A stretch of DNA of 64,000 bases from Paraburkholderia caribensis (GTDB taxonomy: Bacteria > Pseudomonadota > Gammaproteobacteria > Burkholderiales > Burkholderiaceae), in NCBI RefSeq assembly GCF_002902945.1, contig NZ_CP026101.1, positions 1,178,001-1,242,000 on the forward strand. Reading direction: 5' to 3'. Positions 43,761-53,270 of this stretch are shown one piece after another. Under the pieces are notes generated by a model. The model made no database searches. It saw only the letters and a program-made list of their open reading frames with translations, and was not told the DNA's origin. The first letter of the stretch is position 1; every line of letters begins with the position of its first letter. A program made the translations under genes and the position numbers.

Positions 43761-45188
43761 ATGTCCACGATCAATTACACCGACAAGATTCCGAACAACG
43801 TCAACCTCGCCGACGACCGCACGCTGCAACGCGCTCTCGAACAATGGCAGCCGAACTTCCTGTCATGGTGGGGTGACATGGGCCCCGACGGTTCGCATGA
43901 TTTCGATGTCTATCTGCGCACGGCGACCAGCGTCGATCCCGGCGGCTGGGCGCATTTCGACTATGTGAAAATGCCCGACTATCGCTGGGGCATTTTTCTC
44001 GCGCCTGGTGATCAGGATCGCAAGATCAACTTCGGCGAGCACAAGGGCGAAGCGGCGTGGCAGGACGTGCCCGGCGAGCATCGCGCGAATCTGCGCCGCA
44101 TCATCGTCACGCAAGGCGATACGGAGCCTGCTTCCGTCGAACAGCAGCGTCACCTCGGTCTGACGGCGCCGTCGATGTACGACCTGCGCAACCTCTTTCA
44201 GGTGAACGTCGAAGAAGGCCGGCATCTGTGGGCGATGGTGTATCTGCTGCATCGCCATTTCGGCCGCGACGGGCGCGAGGAAGCGGAAGCGCTGCTGGGC
44301 CGCCGCTCGGGTGACGACGACAACCCGCGCATTCTCGGCGCGTTCAACGAGAAAACGCCCGACTGGCTCGCGTTCTACATGTTCACGTACTTCACGGACC
44401 GCGACGGCAAGTTCCAGTTGAGCGCGCTCGCCGAATCCGGCTTCGATCCCCTCGCGCGCACCACCAGGTTCATGCTGACGGAAGAAGCGCATCACATGTT
44501 CGTCGGCGAATCGGGCGTGTCGCGTGTCGTGCAGCGCACCGCGCAGGTGATGAACGAACTGAAGACGGACGACGCAAGCAGGATTCGCGCAGCGGGCGTG
44601 ATCGATCTGCCCACCATCCAGCGCTATCTGAACTTCCACTACTCGGTGACGATCGACCTGTTCGGCGCGGATCATTCGTCGAATGCCGCGACGTTCTACA
44701 GCTCGGGCCTCAAGGGCCGCTACGAGGAAACGAAGCGCGACGACGATCATCAACTGAACGGCCAGAGCTACAAGCTGCTCGACGTCGCGGACGGCAAGCT
44801 GGTCGAGCGCGAGGTGCCGATGCTCAACGCCATGAACGAAGTGCTGCGCGACGACTACATCAAGGATTCCGTGGCGGGTGTCGGACGCTGGAACAAGGTG
44901 CTCGAGAAGGCCGGTATCGATTTTCGCCTGACTGTGCCGCACAAGGCGTTCAACCGGCAGATCGGCACGTTTGCGGGCACGCGCGTGTCGCCCGATGGCC
45001 GCGTGATCAGCGAAACCGAATGGGCCGCGAACGAAGCGACATGGCTGCCGGGTGCGGAAGATCGCGCGTTCGTCGCCTCGTTGATGGGGCGCGTCGTCGA
45101 GGCCGGCAAGTTTGCGAACTGGATCGCGCCGCCCGCGATGGGCATCAATCGCCAGCCCGTCGACTTCGAATACGTGCGCTTCAACTGA
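43761..45188 (+). CDS. boxB: benzoyl-CoA 2,3-epoxidase, oxygenase component
   Basis: The 475-residue protein is the di-iron oxygenase BoxB. Ligand motifs are visible as EEGRH near residue 150 and EEAHHMF at 241-247. With electrons from BoxA and O2 it makes the 2,3-epoxide of benzoyl-CoA. Size agrees with the family. AAGGAA precedes the ATG. It is followed by boxA after 39 bases. A flavin-free oxygenase using a coenzyme A thioester is the hallmark of this pathway. Confidence 0.97.
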   Translation: MSTINYTDKIPNNVNLADDRTLQRALEQWQPNFLSWWGDMGPDGSHDFDVYLRTATSVDPGGWAHFDYVKMPDYRWGIFLAPGDQDRKINFGEHKGEAAWQDVPGEHRANLRRIIVTQGDTEPASVEQQRHLGLTAPSMYDLRNLFQVNVEEGRHLWAMVYLLHRHFGRDGREEAEALLGRRSGDDDNPRILGAFNEKTPDWLAFYMFTYFTDRDGKFQLSALAESGFDPLARTTRFMLTEEAHHMFVGESGVSRVVQRTAQVMNELKTDDASRIRAAGVIDLPTIQRYLNFHYSVTIDLFGADHSSNAATFYSSGLKGRYEETKRDDDHQLNGQSYKLLDVADGKLVEREVPMLNAMNEVLRDDYIKDSVAGVGRWNKVLEKAGIDFRLTVPHKAFNRQIGTFAGTRVSPDGRVISETEWAANEATWLPGAEDRAFVASLMGRVVEAGKFANWIAPPAMGINRQPVDFEYVRFN

Positions 45189-45227
45189 ACGCAACGGAAC
45201 GCAACGTCAGCAAAAGGCGGAACCATT

Positions 45228-46478
45228 ATGAACGCGCCCGTACCGGTCGACATTCTCAGGCAGCACCTGATCGATCCGGAGATCTGCATTCGCTGCAATA
45301 CCTGCGAAGAGACCTGTCCGATCGATGCGATCACGCACGACGGCACGAATTACGTCGTGATGCCGGACGTGTGCAACGGCTGCATGGCATGCGTGCCGCC
45401 GTGCCCGACGGGCGCGATCGACAACTGGCGCTCGGTGCTGAAGGCAGACGCCTACAGCATCGATGAGCAATACACGTGGGACGTGTTGCCGGAGCAGGGT
45501 ACGATGGCGTTGCCGTCATCGACGGAAACACCGGTGCAAGAAAACGCCGCGAGCAGCGACATGACCAGCGAAGCGCAAGGCATCGACGTCGATACGGTGC
45601 GCGGCGCCGTGGTGCCGCCGTGGTCGGCCGCGCGTCCCTACGTGAATCTGTACACGCACAAGAACCCGACGACGGCCACGGTCGTCGGCAACTACCGGCT
45701 GACGGACGAGACGACGCAAAGCGATATCCATCACATCGTGCTCGATTTCGGCTCGATGCCGTTCCCTGTACTGGAGGGGCAGTCGATCGGCATTCTGCCG
45801 CCGGGCAGCGCCGCCGATGGACGCACGCATCATGCGCGGCAGTACTCGATTGCCAGTCCGCGCGACGGCGAGCGGCCCGGCTACAACAATGTCTCGCTGA
45901 CCGTGAAGCGTGTCACCCAGGACTATCGGGGCGACCCAACGAACGGCGTGTGCTCGAACTATCTGTGCGACCTGAAGAAGGGTGACGTGGTCAACGTGAT
46001 CGGCCCGTTCGGCAGCACGTTCCTGATGCCCAACCATCCGAACTCGCATCTGCTGATGATCTGCACAGGCACAGGTTCCGCACCGATGCGCGCGATGACC
46101 GAGTACCGGCGCAGGCGCAGGCTGAAGGGCGCAACGGGCAAGCTGATGCTGTTCTTCGGCGCGCGCACGAAAGAAGAGTTGCCTTATTTCGGACCGTTGA
46201 CGAATCTGCCGAAAGACTTCATCGACACGAATCTCGCGTTTTCACGCACGCCGGGCGAGCCGAAGCGCTACGTGCAGGATGCCATGCGAGAGCGTGCCGC
46301 CGACATTGCGCAGCTGCTGCGCGACGAGAATACCTACCTCTACGTGTGCGGACTGAAAGGGATGGAAGACGGCGTGTTGCAGTCGCTGAAGGACATCGCC
46401 GATCAGCATGGTCTCGACTGGGACGTGCTGTGGCAGCGGCTCAAGCGCGAAGGGCGCCTGCACCTGGAAACATACTGA
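45228..46478 (+). CDS. boxA: benzoyl-CoA epoxidase, reductase component
   Basis: The 416-residue protein has an N-terminal ferredoxin part with two [4Fe-4S] motifs (CIRCNTCEETCP and CNGCMACVPPCP), a linker of about 50 residues, and a ferredoxin-NADP reductase part with RQYSIAS for FAD and GTGSAPMRAM for NADPH. It passes electrons from NADPH to BoxB. The stop is only 13 bases from the end of the convergent TetR gene, with no intrinsic terminator in between. The semialdehyde dehydrogenase (boxZ/boxD) that should follow BoxC is not found in the window. Confidence 0.97.
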   Translation: MNAPVPVDILRQHLIDPEICIRCNTCEETCPIDAITHDGTNYVVMPDVCNGCMACVPPCPTGAIDNWRSVLKADAYSIDEQYTWDVLPEQGTMALPSSTETPVQENAASSDMTSEAQGIDVDTVRGAVVPPWSAARPYVNLYTHKNPTTATVVGNYRLTDETTQSDIHHIVLDFGSMPFPVLEGQSIGILPPGSAADGRTHHARQYSIASPRDGERPGYNNVSLTVKRVTQDYRGDPTNGVCSNYLCDLKKGDVVNVIGPFGSTFLMPNHPNSHLLMICTGTGSAPMRAMTEYRRRRRLKGATGKLMLFFGARTKEELPYFGPLTNLPKDFIDTNLAFSRTPGEPKRYVQDAMRERAADIAQLLRDENTYLYVCGLKGMEDGVLQSLKDIADQHGLDWDVLWQRLKREGRLHLETY

Positions 46479-46491
46479 GCGCGCGGGGCCC

Positions 46492-47184
46492 TCAGCGCTT
46501 CTCCGACGGAGACCTCGCCCCGCACGCGCGAATCACGAGCTGCACGACCTGCTCCGTGGTTGCGTCGAAGGCCTTTTGCGACAACGCGCGCTTGCCGCCC
46601 AGCGCGCGTATCTGCGCGTCGAAATCCGCGTAGTGCTGCGTCGTGGCCCAGATCATATACATCAGCGTTTGCGCGTCGACATTCGCGAGCAGGCCGCGTG
46701 CGATCCAGTCGTCGATGACGGTCACGCGCGTATCGAGCCACGGCTTCACGCGCTGTTCGAGAATGTCGAGCATGTGGTCCGCGCCGTGAATGATCTCGTT
46801 CGCCCACACCTTCGAGCCGAGCGGCCGCCGCCGCGACAACGCCATCTTCGCGCGCACATAGCCACCGATTGCCTCGACGGGATCGTCGCTGCCTTCGAAG
46901 GTATTCGCCGCCCGATGCCAGTCTTCGAACAGGTCTTCGAGCACGCGCCGGTAGAGCGCCAGCTTGGTCGGAAAATAGTAGTGGACGTTGGCTTTCGGTA
47001 AGCCGGCGCGTTCCGCGATCATCGCCGTGCTGGCGCCTTCGAAGCCGCGCTCCGCAAAAACGGCTTCCGCACAGGCCAGCAGATGCGCTTCATTGCTCTC
47101 ACGAATATGAGCCTTGCGCCGCCGCAAAGGTGCGGGCGCTTCGTCGTTTCCGGTCTCGCTCACTATTGTGTCGTCGTGTCTCAT
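46492..47184 (-). CDS. TetR-family regulator, RutR-like
   Basis: The 230-residue protein has a TetR helix-turn-helix (TAMIAERAGLPKANVHYYFP, residues about 50-70) and a C-terminal domain close to RutR of E. coli; MIWATTQHYADFDAQ is almost the same as in RutR. RutR binds uracil or thymine and controls pyrimidine use. The gene is divergent from the pyrimidine operon, with a perfect palindrome between them, so it is probably its repressor. AAAGG and a 6-base spacer fix the ATG at 47184. An N-terminal 30-residue basic extension is unusual. Confidence 0.9.
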   Translation of the reverse strand: MRHDDTIVSETGNDEAPAPLRRRKAHIRESNEAHLLACAEAVFAERGFEGASTAMIAERAGLPKANVHYYFPTKLALYRRVLEDLFEDWHRAANTFEGSDDPVEAIGGYVRAKMALSRRRPLGSKVWANEIIHGADHMLDILEQRVKPWLDTRVTVIDDWIARGLLANVDAQTLMYMIWATTQHYADFDAQIRALGGKRALSQKAFDATTEQVVQLVIRACGARSPSEKR

Positions 47185-47344
47185 CGTTAGCCTTTGTGCC
47201 GCGTCGCGCTTCATTCTAGCCGCTCGTGTCGCGATCGACATCAACGTATGCACCGTTTCATTGCGCGTGCGGAAAGGTCATGCTGCGTTGCAATGGCATG
47301 GTTCTCGCTCTCAGGTTCATCTGTTCCTGTCCGCACGAAAGACA

Positions 47345-47390
47345 TTGATTTGATGTTTTTAATCGGCTACAACCTGTCCAATCGGACAGG
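47345..47390 (+). promoter_or_regulatory. promoter and TetR operator of the pyrimidine operon
   Basis: TTGATT (47345-47350) and TACAAC (47368-47373) with a 17-base spacer form a promoter. A perfect palindrome, CCTGTCC-AATC-GGACAGG (47373-47390), begins at the last base of the -10 and covers the expected transcription start. It is a probable binding site for the divergent TetR-family regulator. The sequence differs from the E. coli RutR consensus. Confidence 0.8.
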
Positions 47391-47583
47391 ATTCGCGAAG
47401 CGGCCGGTATCGAGGGTTTACCGCTAGAACGCGGGCTTGAAAGACCTGCACGCAAGCTGTGCACGCGTGCCCCAAAGCGAATTCGAACGCACCGCCGATG
47501 CACCAGTTTCACTTCGTCGCGAGCGCAAGCAAAGCCGCTCGCGGTTGAACTGCAAAGCGGGTTGATCCAGAGGAGCAAGACGA

Positions 47584-48861
47584 ATGAATGCGGTATCCGA
47601 AGCGTTGAAGCGAGGACTCGATACGTCGATCACCGTCAACGGCAAACGTCTGTGGGACAGCCTGATGACGATGGCAAAGATCGGCGCGACGCAGAAGGGC
47701 GGTGTCTGCCGCCTCGCGCTGACCGATCTCGACAAGGAGGGGCGCGACCTGATCGTGAGCTGGGCGAAGGAAGCAGGTTGCACGATCAGCGTCGATCAGA
47801 TGGGCAATGTGTTCATGCGGCGCGCGGGCGTGAACCCGAATGCGCTGCCCGTGATGACGGGCTCGCACGCGGACTCGCAACCGACAGGCGGCCGCTTCGA
47901 CGGCATCTACGGCGTGCTGGGCGGTCTCGAAGTGATCCGCAGCCTCAACGATCGCGGCATCGAAACCGAGCATCCGATCGAAGTCGTGATCTGGACCAAC
48001 GAAGAAGGCTCGCGCTTCGCGCCTGCGATGGTGGCGTCCGGCGTGTTCGCCGGCGTGTTCACGCTCGACTATGGTCTGTCGCGCAAGGACGTCGACGGCA
48101 AGACGATCGGCGAGGAACTGAAGCGCATCGGCTATGCGGGCGATGTGCCGTGCGGCGGCCGGCCGCTCCATGCCGCGTTCGAGTTGCACATCGAACAGGG
48201 GCCGATACTCGAAGCGGAAGACAAGACGATTGGCGTCGTCACCGATGCGCAAGGGCAACGCTGGTACGAAATCACGCTGACGGGCCAGGAGGCGCACGCC
48301 GGCCCGACGCCGATGCCGCGCCGCAAGGATGCGTTGCTCGGCGCGGCGCGCGTGGTGGATCTCGTCAACCGTATCGGGCTCGATCATGCGCCGCTCGCCT
48401 GCGCGACGGTCGGCATGATGCAGGTGCATCCGAACTCGCGCAACGTGATTCCGGGCCGCGTGTTTTTCACCGTCGATTTCCGTCATCCCGACGATGCCGT
48501 GCTCGCCAGGATGGACGCCGCGCTGCGCGAAGGCGTGGCGAAGATCGCGGGCGGCATTGGCCTCGAAACACAGCTCGAACAGATCTTCTATTACGAGCCC
48601 GTCAGGTTCGACGCGGCATGCGTGAAGTCCGTGCGCGCCGCCGCCGAGCGTTTCGGCTATCCGCATCGCGACATGGTGTCGGGCGCGGGCCACGACGCGT
48701 GCTATCTGTCGCAGGTGGCGCCGACATCGATGGTGTTCGTGCCGTGCGTGGACGGCATCAGTCACAACGAAATCGAAGACGCAACGCCCGAGTGGATTGA
48801 AGCGGGCGCGAACGTGTTGCTGCACGCGATGCTGGAGCGCGCATGCGAACCGGCATCGTAA
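47584..48861 (+). CDS. Zn-dependent amidohydrolase of the M20 family, probable beta-ureidopropionase
   Basis: The 425-residue protein is a member of the N-carbamoyl-L-amino acid hydrolase / allantoate amidohydrolase group. Metal-site motifs GSHADSQPTGGRFDG, NEEGSRFAPAM and FELHIEQGPILE are in the expected order. Its operon with PreT, PreA and dihydropyrimidinase points to N-carbamoyl-beta-alanine as substrate, giving beta-alanine, CO2 and ammonia. GAGGAG precedes the ATG. It is the first gene of the operon. An allantoate or N-carbamoyl amino acid substrate cannot be excluded by sequence alone. Confidence 0.9.
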   Translation: MNAVSEALKRGLDTSITVNGKRLWDSLMTMAKIGATQKGGVCRLALTDLDKEGRDLIVSWAKEAGCTISVDQMGNVFMRRAGVNPNALPVMTGSHADSQPTGGRFDGIYGVLGGLEVIRSLNDRGIETEHPIEVVIWTNEEGSRFAPAMVASGVFAGVFTLDYGLSRKDVDGKTIGEELKRIGYAGDVPCGGRPLHAAFELHIEQGPILEAEDKTIGVVTDAQGQRWYEITLTGQEAHAGPTPMPRRKDALLGAARVVDLVNRIGLDHAPLACATVGMMQVHPNSRNVIPGRVFFTVDFRHPDDAVLARMDAALREGVAKIAGGIGLETQLEQIFYYEPVRFDAACVKSVRAAAERFGYPHRDMVSGAGHDACYLSQVAPTSMVFVPCVDGISHNEIEDATPEWIEAGANVLLHAMLERACEPAS

Positions 48862-48968
48862 GAGGCTGATCGCGCTGTAACGCTGGTCCCACACAACACG
48901 CCGTCCCGGCTTCGCTCACGCGAAGCCGGCAGGCACGGCTACGTCCTCACTTTGATCAAGGAATAGCT

Positions 48969-50318
48969 ATGGCTATCAGGCAAACGGGCGACATCGCGGC
49001 ACAGCGCCTGTCGTCCGAACAGCTTTCATGCGAATTCGCCGACATTGCGCCGCTGCTCGATCCCACTGCCGCGGCCGCGGCCGCGAGCCGCTGTCATTAC
49101 TGCTACGACGCGCCGTGCGTGCAGGCGTGTCCCACGCAAATCGACATTCCGAGCTTCATCCGCAAGATCGGCAATGGCAATCTGAAGGGCGCCGCCACCG
49201 ATATTCTGTCGGCGAATCCACTAGGCGGCATGTGCTCGCGCGTGTGCCCGACTGAAATTCTTTGCGAAGGCGCATGCGTGCGCAATCACCAGGATGCGAA
49301 GCCCGTCGCGATTGGCGCATTGCAGCGTCATGCAACTGATTGGGCAATGGCGCGCGATGCCGTGAAGTTCACGCGCGCGCCGGAAAGCGGGCGGCATGTG
49401 GCCGTCGTCGGCGCGGGTCCGTCGGGGCTGGCATGCGCGCATCGTCTCGCCGTGGCGGGTCATCGCGTGACGATTTACGACGCGCACGACAAAGGCGGCG
49501 GCCTCAACGAATACGGCATTGCCGCATACAAAACGGTCGATGACTTCGCGCAGCGTGAAGTGCAGTGGCTGTTGTCGGTAGGCGGCATTGAATTGAAGAC
49601 GGGCATGACGCTGGGACATGACATGTCGCTCGATTTACTGCGTCAACAACACGACGCGGTGTTTCTTTCGATCGGCCTTGCAGGCGTGCGCGCGCTCGCA
49701 CTCGAAGGCGAAGCGCTGAACGGCGTGATGAACGCCGTCGATTTCATCGAGCAGGTACGTCAGGCGAGCGATCTCGCGACCGTGCCCGTGGGTCGCCGCG
49801 TGATCGTGATCGGCGGCGGCAATACGGCTGTCGATGCTGCCGTGCAAAGCCGCAAGCTCGGCGCGACGAGCGTCACGATGGTGTACCGGCGCGGCGTCGA
49901 GTCGATGAGCGCGACGTGGGCCGAGCGCGATTTCGCGCAGACGCAGGGCGTGACGCTCGTCACGCATGCGCGGCCCGTGCGATTGACGGGCCGCGACGGA
50001 AATGTGACGGGCGTCGAGTTCGAGCGCACGGCGAGCGATGGCAGCGCCGAGCGTTTCACGCTCGAAGCCGACATGGTGCTCAAGGCAATCGGTCAGACGC
50101 TCGTGAGCGTCGGGCTCGATCACGAACTGTTGACGCTCGATCAAAGCCGCATCGCGGTCGACGCGGACCTGCGCACGTCGCTGGACAAGGTCTGGGCGGG
50201 CGGCGATTGCGCGGCATCGGGCGGCATCGATCTGACCGTGCAGGCGGTGCAGGACGGCAAGCTCGCGGCGGCATCGATCGACGCCGCATTCGCGCTCGCT
50301 GCCGTCAAAGCGGCCTGA
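48969..50318 (+). CDS. preT: NAD-dependent dihydropyrimidine dehydrogenase subunit PreT
   Basis: The 449-residue protein resembles the N-terminal part of mammalian dihydropyrimidine dehydrogenase and the small subunit of glutamate synthase. It has N-terminal Fe-S motifs (CHYCYDAPCVQACP, CSRVCPTEILCEGAC), an FAD motif VAVVGAGPSGLACA (about 139-152) and an NAD(P)H motif VIVIGGGNTAVDAA (about 279-292). It carries electrons from NAD(P)H to PreA, which reduces uracil and thymine. AAGGAA precedes the start. The preA gene follows after 61 bases. Confidence 0.95.
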   Translation: MAIRQTGDIAAQRLSSEQLSCEFADIAPLLDPTAAAAAASRCHYCYDAPCVQACPTQIDIPSFIRKIGNGNLKGAATDILSANPLGGMCSRVCPTEILCEGACVRNHQDAKPVAIGALQRHATDWAMARDAVKFTRAPESGRHVAVVGAGPSGLACAHRLAVAGHRVTIYDAHDKGGGLNEYGIAAYKTVDDFAQREVQWLLSVGGIELKTGMTLGHDMSLDLLRQQHDAVFLSIGLAGVRALALEGEALNGVMNAVDFIEQVRQASDLATVPVGRRVIVIGGGNTAVDAAVQSRKLGATSVTMVYRRGVESMSATWAERDFAQTQGVTLVTHARPVRLTGRDGNVTGVEFERTASDGSAERFTLEADMVLKAIGQTLVSVGLDHELLTLDQSRIAVDADLRTSLDKVWAGGDCAASGGIDLTVQAVQDGKLAAASIDAAFALAAVKAA

Positions 50319-50379
50319 AGCGAGAACGCAAGCACGCATCACGCGAAAACGACAAAACCGAATCCCCACGGAGCCGAAC

Positions 50380-51693
50380 ATGGCTGATCTTCGCTGCACG
50401 ATTGCCGGCATCACGTCGCCGAATCCTTTCTGGCTCGCGTCTGCGCCACCGACCGACAAAGCCTATAACGTGAACCGCGCATTCGAAGCGGGCTGGGGCG
50501 GCGTCGTATGGAAGACGCTTGGGCTCGATCCGCATGTGGTCAACGTCAGTTCGCGTTACGGCGCGGTGCAATGGAACGGTCAGCGTATCGCGGGCCTGAA
50601 CAACATCGAGCTGATCACCGACCGGCCGCTCGACGTCAATCTGCGCGAAATCACGCAGGTCAAGCGCGACTGGCCCGACCGCGCGATGATCGTTTCGCTG
50701 ATGGTGCCGTGCAACGAGCGCGACTGGAAGTGGATTCTGCCGCTCGTCGAAGACACGGGCGCCGATGCCGTCGAACTCAACTTCGGCTGTCCGCACGGCA
50801 TGAGCGAACGCGGCATGGGCTCCGCAGTCGGTCAGGTGCCGGAGTACATCGAGATGGTCACGCGCTGGGTGAAGGAAGGCTCGAAGCTGCCCTGCCTCGT
50901 CAAGCTCACGCCGAACATCAGCGACATTCGCATGGGCTCGCGCGCGGCCTTCAAGGGCGGCGCGGACGGCGTGTCGCTGATCAACACGATCAACTCGATC
51001 GTCGCCGTCGATCTCGACCAGATGGCGCCGATGCCGACCGTCGACGGCAAGGGCACGCACGGCGGCTACTGCGGCCCGGCCGTGAAGCCGATCGCGTTGA
51101 ACATGGTCGCCGAGATCGCGCGCGACCCTGAAACGCCGAATCTGCCGATCTCCGGTATCGGCGGCATTTCGTCGTGGCGCGACGCGGCCGAGTTCATGGT
51201 GCTCGGCGCGGGCAGCGTGCAGGTGTGTACGGCCGCCATGCACTATGGCTTTCGCATCGTCTCCGATCTCGCGGACGGCCTGTCGAACTGGATGGACGAA
51301 AAAGGCTACGCGACGCTCGACGACATTCGCGGCCGTGCGGTGCCGAATGTCACGGACTGGAAGTATCTGAACATGAAGTACGACATTAAGGCCCGCATCG
51401 ATCAGGACAAGTGCATCCAGTGCGGCCTCTGTCACATCGCCTGCGAAGACACATCGCATCAGGCGATCACGCGCGAGAAGGACGGCAAGCGTCATTTCGA
51501 AGTGGTCGATGCGGAATGCGTCGGGTGCAATCTTTGCATGCATGTGTGTCCCGTCGAGCAATGCATCACGATGGAGCGTGTCGACAGCGGCGAGTACGCG
51601 AACTGGACCACGCATCCGAACAATCCGGCGCGAGTCGTTGCAGACGCACCTGAAAAAACGCACGCGCACGAACACGCGGTCAAAGCGGCCTGA
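50380..51693 (+). CDS. preA: NAD-dependent dihydropyrimidine dehydrogenase subunit PreA
   Basis: The 437-residue protein has an FMN-binding TIM barrel (about 1-330), with NFGCPHGMSERGMGS and ISGIGGISSWRDAAEFM, and two C-terminal [4Fe-4S] motifs (CIQCGLCHIACE, CVGCNLCMHVCP). It reduces uracil or thymine to the dihydro form. The position of the mammalian catalytic Cys is SAVGQ here (LACGQ in the mammalian enzyme, as recalled), so that Cys is replaced by Val, as I recall for E. coli PreA (SDVGQ). It is in the middle of the five-gene pyrimidine operon. Confidence 0.95.
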   Translation: MADLRCTIAGITSPNPFWLASAPPTDKAYNVNRAFEAGWGGVVWKTLGLDPHVVNVSSRYGAVQWNGQRIAGLNNIELITDRPLDVNLREITQVKRDWPDRAMIVSLMVPCNERDWKWILPLVEDTGADAVELNFGCPHGMSERGMGSAVGQVPEYIEMVTRWVKEGSKLPCLVKLTPNISDIRMGSRAAFKGGADGVSLINTINSIVAVDLDQMAPMPTVDGKGTHGGYCGPAVKPIALNMVAEIARDPETPNLPISGIGGISSWRDAAEFMVLGAGSVQVCTAAMHYGFRIVSDLADGLSNWMDEKGYATLDDIRGRAVPNVTDWKYLNMKYDIKARIDQDKCIQCGLCHIACEDTSHQAITREKDGKRHFEVVDAECVGCNLCMHVCPVEQCITMERVDSGEYANWTTHPNNPARVVADAPEKTHAHEHAVKAA

Positions 51694-51732
51694 ACTTCAA
51701 CAATCAACGAGCGGTCAAGTGGAGATCCATCG

Positions 51733-53232
51733 ATGAAGCAGACAGCGCAATCCGCCGATGCGACTCACGCCGGCAGCAGTCTCTACAACGAAGACCTTGC
51801 GCCGACGGGCCCCGCGCAGCGCACGTGGAAGTGGTATCACTTCGCCGCGTTATGGGTCGGCATGGTGATGAACATCGCGTCGTACATGCTAGCGGCTGGT
51901 TTGACGGAAGAGGGCATGTCGCCGTGGCAGGCGGTGTTGACGGTATTGCTCGGCAACCTGATCGTGCTGGTGCCGATGCTGCTGATCGGCCACGCGGGCG
52001 CGAAGCACGGCATTCCGTACGCGGTGCTGGTGAGATCGTCGTTCGGCACGCAGGGCGCGAAACTGCCCGCGATGTTGCGCGCGATCGTCGCGTGTGGCTG
52101 GTACGGCATCCAGACATGGCTCGGCGGCAGCGCGATCTATACGCTGCTCAATATCCTCACGGGCAACGCGCTGCACGGCGCGGCGCTGCCGTTTCTCGAC
52201 ATCTCGATCGGGCAGCTTGCGTGCTTCCTCGCGTTCTGGGCCCTGCAGATCTACTTCATCGTGCACGGCACCGACTCGATACGCTGGCTCGAAAGCTGGT
52301 CCGCGCCGATCAAGGTCGTGATGTGCATCGCGCTGGTCTGGTGGGCGACGTCGAAAGCGGGCGGTGTCGGCTCGATGCTGTCGGCGCCTTCGCAATTCGC
52401 GCCGGGCGGCAAGAAAGAAGGGCTGTTCTGGGTCACGTTCTGGCCGGGCCTCACGGCAATGGTCGGCTTCTGGGCGACGCTTGCGCTCAACATTCCCGAC
52501 TTCACGCGCTTTGCGAAGACGCAGCGCGACCAGATCGTCGGCCAGTCGATCGGGCTGCCTGTGCCGATGGCGTTGCTGTCGGTGATCTCGGTGGTCGTCA
52601 CGTCGGCGACGGTCGTGATTTACGGCAAGGCAATCTGGGACCCGATCGATCTGACCAGCCGCATGACGGGCATCGGCGTCGGCGTCGCGCTGATCATTCT
52701 CACGCTCGATACGATGTGCTGCAACCTCGCGGCCAACCTGGTCGGCCCCGCGTATGACTTTTCGAGCCTGTGGCCGAAGGGTATTTCATATCGCGCGGGC
52801 GGGATGATTACCGCGACCATCGCCATCGTGATGATGCCGTGGAAGATTCTCGCAACTACGCAGGGCTATATCTTCACGTGGCTAGTGGGTTATTCGGCCT
52901 TGCTCGGGCCTGTTGCGGGCATCCTGATGGTCGACTACTTCTTCATTCGCGGCACGCGGCTCGACCAGCGCGAACTGTTCGACGAGAACGGCGAATACAG
53001 CTACACGGGCGGCTGGAACATCGCCGCTGTCGTGGCGCTCGTGATCGGCGTGCTGCCGAATCTGCCGGGCTTTCTGCATACCGCGGTTCCCGCATCGTTC
53101 CCGAACGTGCCTGCGTTCTTCAACACGCTTTACACGTACGCATGGTTCGTGGGACTGGCGCTCGCATCCATTGTGTACGGCACGTGGATGAAGATGCGCC
53201 GCAGTCCCGGCGCGAGCATGGCGAGCGCGTAA
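51733..53232 (+). CDS. NCS1-family nucleobase permease
   Basis: The 499-residue inner-membrane protein has about 12 hydrophobic segments and the NCS1 pattern near the N-terminus (LWVGMVMNIASYMLAAGL) and WYGIQTWLGGSAIY for helix 3. NCS1 proteins import uracil, hydantoin, allantoin or cytosine with H+ or Na+. Its operon position points to uracil, thymine or dihydropyrimidine, but sequence does not fix the substrate. It lies between preA (39 bases) and the dihydropyrimidinase gene (38 bases). The N- and C-termini should be cytosolic. Confidence 0.93.
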   Translation: MKQTAQSADATHAGSSLYNEDLAPTGPAQRTWKWYHFAALWVGMVMNIASYMLAAGLTEEGMSPWQAVLTVLLGNLIVLVPMLLIGHAGAKHGIPYAVLVRSSFGTQGAKLPAMLRAIVACGWYGIQTWLGGSAIYTLLNILTGNALHGAALPFLDISIGQLACFLAFWALQIYFIVHGTDSIRWLESWSAPIKVVMCIALVWWATSKAGGVGSMLSAPSQFAPGGKKEGLFWVTFWPGLTAMVGFWATLALNIPDFTRFAKTQRDQIVGQSIGLPVPMALLSVISVVVTSATVVIYGKAIWDPIDLTSRMTGIGVGVALIILTLDTMCCNLAANLVGPAYDFSSLWPKGISYRAGGMITATIAIVMMPWKILATTQGYIFTWLVGYSALLGPVAGILMVDYFFIRGTRLDQRELFDENGEYSYTGGWNIAAVVALVIGVLPNLPGFLHTAVPASFPNVPAFFNTLYTYAWFVGLALASIVYGTWMKMRRSPGASMASA

Positions 53233-53270
53233 AACACGCGGTTCTGACGAATTAATAGAGGAGGCAACCG

